From Candidatus Peregrinibacteria bacterium RIFOXYB2_FULL_32_7 (GTDB lineage: Bacteria; Patescibacteriota; Gracilibacteria; UBA1369; GWF2-33-10): DNA of 5,069 nt. The stretch spans positions 1-5,069 of the forward strand of contig MFXJ01000106.1 in the NCBI GenBank assembly GCA_001787465.1. Reading direction: 5' to 3'. How positions within the stretch are numbered: position 1 is the first letter of the stretch; each line of letters begins with the position of its first letter. Below, in pieces: positions 1 to 5,069 of the stretch. The notes below the pieces were generated by a model, which was given only the letters and a program-made list of their open reading frames with translations, was not told the origin of the DNA and did not search any database. Position numbers and translations under genes: made by a program.

Positions 1-45
1 TCATAAATTGTATCATTTCCTAAGTTCGCATGTACTAAAACATTA

Positions 46-114
46 GCTGAAATATTCCTTTTATTTTTTGGGCTATCGCCCAATTGTTTTAAAAAATTTT
101 AAAATTTCTTTTTC
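46..114. repeat. Left arm of long inverted repeat bracketing the operon
   Basis: This segment matches the reverse complement of 4822-4894. It has three parts. Positions 46-69 match 4871-4894 at about 21 of 24 positions. Positions 70-81 do not match in sequence but form a small hairpin on both sides. Positions 82-114 match 4822-4854 at 32 of 33 positions, the only difference being A at 91. The arms enclose the three genes and the two tandem hairpins. The inner part is AT-rich (runs of A and T around AATTTTAAAATTT), but the outer GCTGA..TATTCC part is not low complexity, so chance similarity is unlikely. Terminal repeats of a mobile unit, or two inverted copies of a dispersed genomic repeat, would both explain it. 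Confidence 0.85.
68..83. other. Small hairpin inside left repeat arm
   Basis: TTGGGC (68-73) pairs perfectly with GCCCAA (78-83) around the loop TATC. It is preceded by a T run and followed by TTGTTTT, so on the plus strand it loosely resembles a weak intrinsic terminator that would stop transcription arriving from the left. The matching place in the right arm also holds a hairpin of different sequence. The structure is clear; the terminator role is only a possibility. Confidence 0.55.
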
Positions 115-117
115 TTT

Positions 118-140
118 AAATACAGAGGGGTATACGGTGT
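118..140 (-). repeat. Eroded copy of the C-rich-loop hairpin, inverted
   Basis: Read on the minus strand, this stretch contains CACC, five other bases, then CCCCTCTG, followed after a short gap by AAAAAGAAAT. The two hairpins at 4699-4753 and 4770-4820 share this order: CACCCC, spacer, CCCCTC, then the AAAAAGAAAT tail. The stem has mostly lost its pairing here; only ACA (122-124) with TGT (138-140) remains obvious. It is best read as a decayed or minimal third member of the family, extending the similarity between the two ends beyond the inverted repeat itself. Confidence 0.45.
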
Positions 141-163
141 TTTCTCCGCTCCGCTACGAAAAC
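139..163. repeat. Stem-loop with TCCGCT-type 13-base loop, left copy
   Basis: GTTTTC (139-144) pairs with GAAAAC (158-163) around the 13-base loop TCCGCTCCGCTAC. A matching element lies at 4943-4967 in the same orientation: its loop is also 13 bases and begins TCCGCT, but its stem is TTTTAC/GTAAAA. It sits between the repeat arm and the TATAAT box. It could be a dispersed genomic hairpin, or the remnant of an attC-like junction ahead of the first gene. Confidence 0.5.
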
Positions 164-188
164 GATTTATTTATAAGGGGAAAACGGA

Positions 189-194
189 TATAAT
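189..194 (+). promoter_or_regulatory. Candidate -10 box for the operon
   Basis: TATAAT is a perfect match to the bacterial sigma-70 -10 consensus and lies 30 bases before the methyltransferase start, which would give a leader of about 20-25 nt. No good -35 is seen at the proper distance (TTTATT at 166-171 with a 17-base gap is poor). The surrounding bases resemble the TATAATGCCATGC stretch at 4988-5000, so this could be part of a cassette junction rather than, or as well as, a promoter. No Shine-Dalgarno sequence precedes the ATG. Confidence 0.5.
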
Positions 195-224
195 ACGATT
201 GCATTACTTGATAAAAAAACTATA

Positions 225-1280
225 ATGTCTCAAACAACACTATTTGGCGAAAAATATAAAATACACCAATTCCCAAGAACTCAATACTTGGGAAGCAAGG
301 AAAAGCTTATTAAGTGGATTCTTGAAACTGCACCAAATGATATTAAGACTGTTTTTGATGCTTTCAGTGGGACATCTGTCGTTGGTTATTATTTTAAAGA
401 TCGAGGTTGCAAAATTTATAGCAATGATTTTTTAAAATGTAATTCTCTAATTTCTAAAGCTCTAATTGAAAATCAAAATATCACTCTTAATAAAGATGAC
501 ATAGATATTTTATTGGACGAAACTACAAAAGCAGATAACCTAATTGAAAAGATTTTTACTGGAGTATTTTTTGAAAAAGATCAAGCCCAATTTTTAGATA
601 TATTTAGAGCCAATGTTGAAAAATTAGATAATGAGTATAAAAAAGCATTGGCGTTAGCTTTGATGAATCGTTCTCTAACAAGAAAAATCACATTAGGGCA
701 TTTTGCACATTTAAAGGCAATTGAATACAGCAGAAATCCTGATAGAATCAAAAGAAATGCGAGCTTAGCAAAACACCTTAAAGATATTTTTCAAAGTCTT
801 GTTCATTCATACAATCACGCAATTTTTGATAATAAAAAACAGAACTGGGTTTTTTGTGAAGATACAATTTCTTTACTTCCGAAACTTAAAGATGTTGATT
901 TGGCCTATTTTGACCCTCCCTATGTCGGTTGTCATCCAGACTACCAAGCGTTTTATCATTTTTTAGAAACATTTGTTCAATATTGGAAAGATAAGGAATT
1001 CGTAAATGGCACAAAATCATATTTTCCAAAAAAAGAGAGCGGTTTTGTTCAGAAAACAGAGATTATTAATTCATTCACAAAATTATTTGAAGCTAGCAAT
1101 CATATTCCTTATTGGCTTATTTCATACAACAACAAAAGCTATCCTGAAAAAGATACAATGATTGAATTGATAAAAAAACACAAAAAAGTGAAGGTTTATG
1201 AGCAAGAGTATCAAAATCACTACGGGGGCAAAGGTTCGAGAAAAGGAACCCGAGAATATCTTTTTTATTGTTATAATTAA
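225..1280 (+). CDS. D12-class (Dam/FokI-type) adenine-specific DNA methyltransferase
   Basis: The product (351 aa) should transfer a methyl group from S-adenosylmethionine to the N6 of adenine in a specific DNA site, protecting host DNA from the partner nuclease. Motifs run in the order of the alpha-type amino-methyltransferases: motif X QYLGSKEKL (20-28), the SAM-binding motif I FDAFSGTSVVGY (44-55), an acidic motif-II-like SND (66-68), a long probable target-recognition region (about 75-205), then the catalytic motif IV DPPY (230-233), followed by YHFLETF, as is common in this family. SYNNKSYP (300-307) and the C-terminal EYLFY strand match the end of the fold. Length is normal for an intact enzyme. 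ATG at 225 is the only reasonable start: the frame has a stop at 174-176 and no other ATG between. It is the first gene of the operon, an order that would make protection appear before cutting. The recognition site cannot be read from the sequence. Confidence 0.93.
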   Translation: MSQTTLFGEKYKIHQFPRTQYLGSKEKLIKWILETAPNDIKTVFDAFSGTSVVGYYFKDRGCKIYSNDFLKCNSLISKALIENQNITLNKDDIDILLDETTKADNLIEKIFTGVFFEKDQAQFLDIFRANVEKLDNEYKKALALALMNRSLTRKITLGHFAHLKAIEYSRNPDRIKRNASLAKHLKDIFQSLVHSYNHAIFDNKKQNWVFCEDTISLLPKLKDVDLAYFDPPYVGCHPDYQAFYHFLETFVQYWKDKEFVNGTKSYFPKKESGFVQKTEIINSFTKLFEASNHIPYWLISYNNKSYPEKDTMIELIKKHKKVKVYEQEYQNHYGGKGSRKGTREYLFYCYN

Positions 1281-1288
1281 AAATATAT

Positions 1289-2386
1289 ATGAGCAAATTC
1301 AAACAGTTCAAACAACTATATCAGGACAATAAATTCGACGTACTGTTAAAAGACACTGATAGTGTTTATTGGCTTAAATTGAGATCAATTTCTCGCAAAG
1401 AATTGATGGTTAATTTCTGCACAGATAATGGTATCGATTCTACCGGTGTTAGGGGTACGGCACTTTTTGAACATATTTATGAATCCAAACCGGATGAGAA
1501 AATTGTTGATAAATTTATTGCACAAAAATATTCGATTGAGCGCACAAAACGAAAAGCAAATGAAACAAAACTAGTTTCTGAATTATATAAAATGAAGGTT
1601 CTTGATTGGGGTGGAATTTATCAAAATAACCTTGAAAAAAGCATAGTTGATAATTACATAAAAAAGATTAAGGATTTTGATCTTCTGAATAAGAAAATCG
1701 AAAACGAAATCCACGCAAGTATGCGAGGGTATGTTCAATCATCATGGTTTAACCACTGGACTTCAATTTTGATTGAAGACATTTTTAAGGATAACAAAAA
1801 AGTTATACCTACAATTGGCTTGATTAAAAAAGTGGACTTCTTTATTTCAAATGTTCCATTTGATCTCAAAGTTACCTATTTCCCTGAAGGCTATATGCTC
1901 GCAAAGCGTAAGGCACTTGGCTTACCAACAGAAATACAGCTTCTAAAACGATTCGCAAAAACAAAAGATATCCAGTACGATAAAACCCAAAAAGATAAAA
2001 TTCTAATGTCAGAATTATCGACACGCATATCCGAAAAAACTGATGCGGAATCTAAGAAGTTCATTCAGGAATTTAAAGAAGTGCGTTGGAAAATTGTAGA
2101 GGATACTATCAAGGACAAAAAATCTCTCATAAAGTGGCTTTATGAAGAACAGGGTGAGCGAAGATTTGATGCCGCGAATCGTCTATTTTTGGTTTTGATC
2201 GACAAGGAAAACATGGATGAAAGTTGGAAAATGAAAAGGAATATAGAGCTATTGGGTGATGAGGTAAATTTGTATCTCGACAAGTTTAATGCGGAAGATA
2301 CAGCTAAACTTAATATAGAATTTGATTGGATGGACGGCAAAAAATATAAGACTGTTTCGGATGCCATTTTTATCGTCAAAAAATAA
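1289..2386 (+). CDS. Putative type II restriction endonuclease (PD-(D/E)XK-like)
   Basis: I do not recognise this 365-aa protein as a named enzyme. Its position 8 bp after a lone DNA methyltransferase makes a cognate restriction endonuclease the best reading. The sequence offers a plausible PD-(D/E)XK site: a helix with E163 (ILIEDIF), then a hydrophobic strand ending KKVD with D183, a short turn, and a second strand carrying D192-L193-K194 (FDLKVT). That matches the usual acidic, spacer, (D/E)-x-K pattern. The N-terminal 140 residues are charged and largely helical, and may hold DNA-recognition or dimerisation parts. The C-terminal third (about 255-365) looks alpha/beta, with the hydrophobic strand LFLVLID (299-305). 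No signal peptide or membrane segment is seen. The start lacks a Shine-Dalgarno sequence but is preceded by AT-only DNA, like its neighbours. Alternatives are a nicking or RNA-directed nuclease, or a modification-dependent enzyme. Confidence 0.72.
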   Translation: MSKFKQFKQLYQDNKFDVLLKDTDSVYWLKLRSISRKELMVNFCTDNGIDSTGVRGTALFEHIYESKPDEKIVDKFIAQKYSIERTKRKANETKLVSELYKMKVLDWGGIYQNNLEKSIVDNYIKKIKDFDLLNKKIENEIHASMRGYVQSSWFNHWTSILIEDIFKDNKKVIPTIGLIKKVDFFISNVPFDLKVTYFPEGYMLAKRKALGLPTEIQLLKRFAKTKDIQYDKTQKDKILMSELSTRISEKTDAESKKFIQEFKEVRWKIVEDTIKDKKSLIKWLYEEQGERRFDAANRLFLVLIDKENMDESWKMKRNIELLGDEVNLYLDKFNAEDTAKLNIEFDWMDGKKYKTVSDAIFIVKK

Positions 2387-2393
2387 AATAGTT

Positions 2394-4688
2394 ATGTTTA
2401 TTTACGACAAACCAATTGAAACTGAAAAGGACGACTTCCTAAGCAGAAAAAGATTTTCTCAACATCTTGGGAAAGCACTTTTAGATTGGAAAGAAAAAGA
2501 AAGTCTTGTCATTGCGATTTATGGTGAATGGGGATCTGGAAAATCTTCAGTTATTAATTTAGCCAATGAATACATTGAGGACACACAAAACGATGATAAA
2601 CCAACAATTATTGGATTTAATCCCTGGGGCTTTTCAGAAGAAAAAAATCTCAGTACTCACTTTTTTAACGAAATAGCCAAGGAACTTGAGATTAAACATG
2701 GCTCATCAAAAGATCAAAAGATTGCAGAAAAGCTGAAGCTGTACTCTAAATTGCTAAGTCTTGCGCCCCAAAAGGAAACTTTAAATATCCTTTCCTCAAA
2801 AGTTCTTCTGGGCTTGGGCTTAATCGGTATTTCGTCCAGCCAAATAATACAATGGCTAGAGATATCGGCAAACTGGATTAAATATACATTTTTTGGGATA
2901 GGTCTCGTTTTATTTTTGATGGGATTGTTTAAAGATTTTTTGCTTGGTTTGTCAGATTTTTTTCAACAGAAGTATTTGGTAAACAAAAAATCTGTTACTG
3001 AATTAAAAAATGAAATAAAAAAAGAGCTTTTGGACCGTAATAAAAAAATTGTGATTGTTATTGATGATATTGATCGCCTAAATCAGTCGGAAATCAAACA
3101 AATTTTTAGACTAATTCGTATAAATGCAGACTTTCCAAATACAATTTATCTTTTGGCTTTTGATAGAAAAATTGTTGAGCAAAATCTTGAAGAGCAAATC
3201 GGTGTTTCGGGAAAGGATTATTTGAACAAGATAGTCCAAGTGCATTTTAACGTGCCTTTTGCAAAACCCTCAAAAATATCCACGTTTCTTTTTAAAGAGC
3301 TAGATCGGATTTTGAGTATATTACCTGAATCTGCACAAAAATATTTTGGACAAGACGAACCATATTGGGCAAATATTTATCATTCGGGTTTCAAAGATTT
3401 TTTCAAAAACATACGAGATGTAAAAAGGTTCGCAAGCAGTTTGGAATTTAATATCTCTCAAATGTATCAAGGTAAGATAATGGAAGTAAACCCGATAGAT
3501 TTCATTGCTATTGAGGCAATCAGAATTTTTGCGCCGGATTTCTACTCATTCATACGTGATAAAAGTGCGCTTTTTACTTCTACTGATAGGAACGACCGAA
3601 GTTCAAGGGATAACAATCCAAGAAAAGATGAGATTGAAAAAGCGTTGAACGCATTACCAAGTGAAATAAAAAAATCTGTTCTTGAGTTATTGAAAAGATT
3701 ATTTCCACAAGTCGACGGCATTTTTCAGTACGGTTATTCAACACACGGACACGAATGGCAGTCCAGTTGGAGCAATAATTTAAGAGTATGCGCTACAAAT
3801 AATTTTGATAGCTACTTTACGCTAATTCCTGGTGGTGACGAGGAAGAATTAAGCCAGTTTGAAATTGAGGAAATTTTAAGCAAAACAAACTCAGCGGAAG
3901 ATTTTGAAAAGATTATTAGGGAATATATTGAGAAAATGAAAATCAGGAAGGTTTTACAAAGGATCCAAGATTTTACAGGTGATCAAACTCGTATCTCGCA
4001 AGATAATGCAAAAAATGTAGTTAAGGCACTTTTCAATATTTCCGATGATTTGCCTGAAGAAAAAGTTGGGATGTGGGATTTCGGAATAGATATGGATTTG
4101 ATGAGAATAATTTATCAGTTGCTAAAAAGAGAATCTGATAAAAGCAAAAATTTTGAAATATTAAAAGAAGCTATACCACAGTCTAAAGGTCTCTTCGGCC
4201 CAATACAAAAAGTTTCTTTGGAGTCATCAAGGAAAGAAAAGGGCAAGGATTCGGACGAATTTGTTGTGCCGGAGGATAAGATTGAAGAACTACAAAAACT
4301 TTGCCTCAAAAAGATAAAGGAAAAAAGTACCGATGATCTTCTTAAGCATAAAAATTTACTCTATATTCTATATCGCTGGAAAGAATGGGATAAGGAGGAA
4401 AAATGGAAAGAATTTATAAAAGAAGTAACTGACGATGACGCAAAGTTGCTTTTGTTCACGACTAAATTTATTTCGGAAACCAAAAGCCAAACGATTGGAG
4501 ATTATGGAGTAAAGATAACTAAAAAGTTAAATTATAAAAGCTTAAATAATTTTATTAATCTCGAGGATGCAAAAACAAAGTTGGAAGAAACAAAAAAACA
4601 AGATAACGAACTATACAAAAGCAATAAGGAATCGATTGATTTATTCTTAGACAATTTTGACAAAAAAGACAACGGCGATTTAGATTAA
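2394..4688 (+). CDS. KAP-family P-loop NTPase with two membrane segments
   Basis: This is a 764-aa predicted ATPase of the KAP group (STAND-related P-loop NTPases that include phage-exclusion PifA). Walker A is GEWGSGKSS (44-52), followed by the FNPW motif (75-78) typical of the family. Walker B is IVIVIDDIDRL (219-229). Two hydrophobic stretches, roughly 136-152 and 163-187, lie between Walker A and B; such an insertion is a KAP hallmark and suggests a membrane-anchored protein with both ends in the cytoplasm. Later motifs are LLAFDRKIV (253-261), YLNKIVQVHFNVP (276-288) and RDVKRF (341-346, a likely arginine/sensor element). The C-terminal 400 residues are highly charged, mostly helical and unassigned. 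ATG at 2394 is preferred: it lies 7 bp after the previous stop and directly precedes the conserved N-terminus. An upstream in-frame ATG at 2322 would add 24 unrelated residues and overlap the preceding gene by 65 bp. Co-transcription suggests a defence role, by inference only. Confidence 0.88.
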   Translation: MFIYDKPIETEKDDFLSRKRFSQHLGKALLDWKEKESLVIAIYGEWGSGKSSVINLANEYIEDTQNDDKPTIIGFNPWGFSEEKNLSTHFFNEIAKELEIKHGSSKDQKIAEKLKLYSKLLSLAPQKETLNILSSKVLLGLGLIGISSSQIIQWLEISANWIKYTFFGIGLVLFLMGLFKDFLLGLSDFFQQKYLVNKKSVTELKNEIKKELLDRNKKIVIVIDDIDRLNQSEIKQIFRLIRINADFPNTIYLLAFDRKIVEQNLEEQIGVSGKDYLNKIVQVHFNVPFAKPSKISTFLFKELDRILSILPESAQKYFGQDEPYWANIYHSGFKDFFKNIRDVKRFASSLEFNISQMYQGKIMEVNPIDFIAIEAIRIFAPDFYSFIRDKSALFTSTDRNDRSSRDNNPRKDEIEKALNALPSEIKKSVLELLKRLFPQVDGIFQYGYSTHGHEWQSSWSNNLRVCATNNFDSYFTLIPGGDEEELSQFEIEEILSKTNSAEDFEKIIREYIEKMKIRKVLQRIQDFTGDQTRISQDNAKNVVKALFNISDDLPEEKVGMWDFGIDMDLMRIIYQLLKRESDKSKNFEILKEAIPQSKGLFGPIQKVSLESSRKEKGKDSDEFVVPEDKIEELQKLCLKKIKEKSTDDLLKHKNLLYILYRWKEWDKEEKWKEFIKEVTDDDAKLLLFTTKFISETKSQTIGDYGVKITKKLNYKSLNNFINLEDAKTKLEETKKQDNELYKSNKESIDLFLDNFDKKDNGDLD

Positions 4689-4698
4689 AGGATAAGTT

Positions 4699-4753
4699 GT
4701 TTGAGGTCGGGGCAATTCACCCCTTTTGTTCCCCTCTTGCCCCTCCCTCAAAC
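4699..4753. repeat. Tandem C-rich-loop hairpin, copy A
   Basis: GTTTGAGG (4699-4706) pairs perfectly with CCTCAAAC (4746-4753). Inside it, GGGGCAA (4709-4715) pairs perfectly with TTGCCCC (4737-4743), separated by a symmetric TC/TC internal loop. The 21-base terminal loop (4716-4736) starts TTCACCCCT and ends CCCCTC. The downstream flank is GAAAAAGAAAT. It begins 10 bases after the KAP gene stop, but no T run follows on either strand, so it is not a standard intrinsic terminator. It could still protect the 3' end of the operon mRNA. Confidence 0.85.
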
Positions 4754-4769
4754 GAAAAAGAAATAAGGA

Positions 4770-4820
4770 GTTTTGGATTTTGGGCATTCACCCCTGACCC
4801 CTCTGCCCAAAACCCAAAAC
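4770..4820. repeat. Tandem C-rich-loop hairpin, copy B
   Basis: GTTTTGG (4770-4776) pairs with CCAAAAC (4814-4820). After one A/C mismatch, TTTTGGGCA (4778-4786) pairs with TGCCCAAAA (4804-4812), making a stem of about 17 bp. The loop TTCACCCCTGACCCCTC (4787-4803) repeats the ends of the copy A loop, and the flank GGAAAAAGAAAT repeats the copy A flank. The stem sequence differs from copy A in most positions yet pairs fully, so pairing has been kept while sequence changed. The end of this element joins the right inverted-repeat arm without a gap. Confidence 0.87.
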
Positions 4821-4821
4821 G

Positions 4822-4894
4822 GAAAAAGAAATTTTAAAATTTTTCAAAACAATTCCAACTGCTGTCGGAAAAAAGAAAAGGAATACATCAGCTA
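4822..4894. repeat. Right arm of long inverted repeat, with inner hairpin
   Basis: This is the reverse-complement partner of 46-114: 4822-4854 matches at 32 of 33 positions and 4871-4894 at about 21 of 24. Between the matching parts, TTCC.AC (4853-4859) pairs with GT.GGAA (4864-4870) around the loop TGCT with one A/C mismatch. This is a hairpin where the left arm has a hairpin of unrelated sequence. On the minus strand it is followed by TTGTTTT, as the left one is on the plus strand, so both would face inward if they act as weak terminators. Confidence 0.85.
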
Positions 4895-4992
4895 ACACGG
4901 CATATCTGGTTACGGTTCGCCTCTGGCGAGCCTCCACCCATATTTTACTCCGCTACGCTCCGTAAAACATCAGATATCCCGATACGTTATAA
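4890..4992 (+). other. attC-like structured recombination-site candidate
   Basis: The segment has nested pairing like an integron attC site. An outer pair is TAAC (4893-4896) with GTTA (4986-4989); CGG (4898-4900) pairs with CCG (4979-4981); ATATCTG (4902-4908) pairs perfectly with CAGATAT (4971-4977). The centre holds two hairpins: GGTTCGCC/GGCGAGCC (4914-4921/4925-4932, one G-T pair, loop TCT) and TTTTAC/GTAAAA (4943-4948/4962-4967). The outer boxes AGCTAAC and GTTATAA resemble, but do not fully fit, the RYYYAAC and GTTRRRY consensus. Spacers of 5 and 8 bases and a length of 103 are in the attC range. Against it, no integrase is present and no clean matching site lies before the operon. A dispersed palindromic repeat is the main alternative. 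Confidence 0.45.
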
Positions 4993-5069
4993 TGCCATGC
5001 GGATTTTAAAGCTAAACTGAAATCATTTACAATAAAAAAACTCAAGATAATTAATTGATTCGTGAAACA
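4993..5069. other. Right edge, no gene recognised
   Basis: No open frame of useful length is visible on either strand. ATAAAAAAACT at 5032-5042 repeats exactly the 11 bases at 211-221, just before the methyltransferase start, and is preceded by CATTTAC where the left has CATTAC. It may be the leader of a further gene beyond the window, or simply shared A-rich sequence. Confidence 0.35.

Noticed and set aside
2..46. Possible 3' end of an upstream rightward gene (open frame ending TAG at 44-46), or a leftward start at 16-14
   Set aside because: Fewer than 16 codons are visible in either case and no recognisable residues occur; the TAG also overlaps the repeat arm.
2140..2379. Minus-strand open frame of 79 codons
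   Set aside because: It lies wholly inside the putative endonuclease gene, and its serine- and leucine-rich product is typical of an antisense shadow.
2322..2393. Upstream in-frame ATG that would lengthen the KAP protein by 24 residues
   Set aside because: It overlaps the end of the preceding gene by 65 bp, the added residues do not look like a KAP N-terminus, and the ATG at 2394 fits the 7-8 bp spacing seen between the other genes.
4699..4764. Hairpin A as an intrinsic terminator of the operon
   Set aside because: The stem is strong, but it is followed by GAAAAAGAAAT instead of a T run, and the minus strand shows no suitable T run after it either.
4699..4820. CRISPR array
   Set aside because: There are only two units, the shared parts are loop and tail instead of a constant direct repeat, and no cas gene is present.

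Overview
This is an AT-rich window (about two-thirds A+T by eye) carrying one compact rightward operon of three genes, read here as a restriction-modification-type defence cassette. The organism is bacterial but cannot be named. All three genes end in TAA and none has a convincing Shine-Dalgarno sequence. That would fit Bacteroidota or some candidate phyla, but nothing here is diagnostic.

Layout. Positions 1-224 are non-coding: one arm of a long imperfect inverted repeat (46-114), an eroded G-rich hairpin loop (118-140), a small stem-loop (139-163) and a TATAAT box (189-194). The operon follows: a D12-class adenine-specific DNA methyltransferase (225-1280), then a putative PD-(D/E)XK restriction endonuclease after 8 bp (1289-2386), then a KAP-family P-loop NTPase with two predicted membrane segments after 7 bp (2394-4688). 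Positions 4689-5069 are non-coding but dense in structure: two tandem hairpins with different stems and the same loop motif (4699-4753, 4770-4820), the other arm of the inverted repeat (4822-4894), and a roughly 100-bp structured segment resembling an integron attC site (4890-4992). The last 77 bases contain no recognisable gene.

How it may work (inference). The methyltransferase would protect host DNA and the second gene product would cut unmodified DNA. The KAP NTPase, from a family that includes the T7-exclusion protein PifA, could add a membrane-linked second layer of defence. The inverted repeats bracket exactly these three genes, so the block may move, or have moved, as a unit. No transposase, integrase or recombinase is encoded in the window.

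The least explained part is the flanking DNA. Pairs of hairpins differ in stem sequence but keep their pairing, loop and flanks, which implies the folded form is being conserved.
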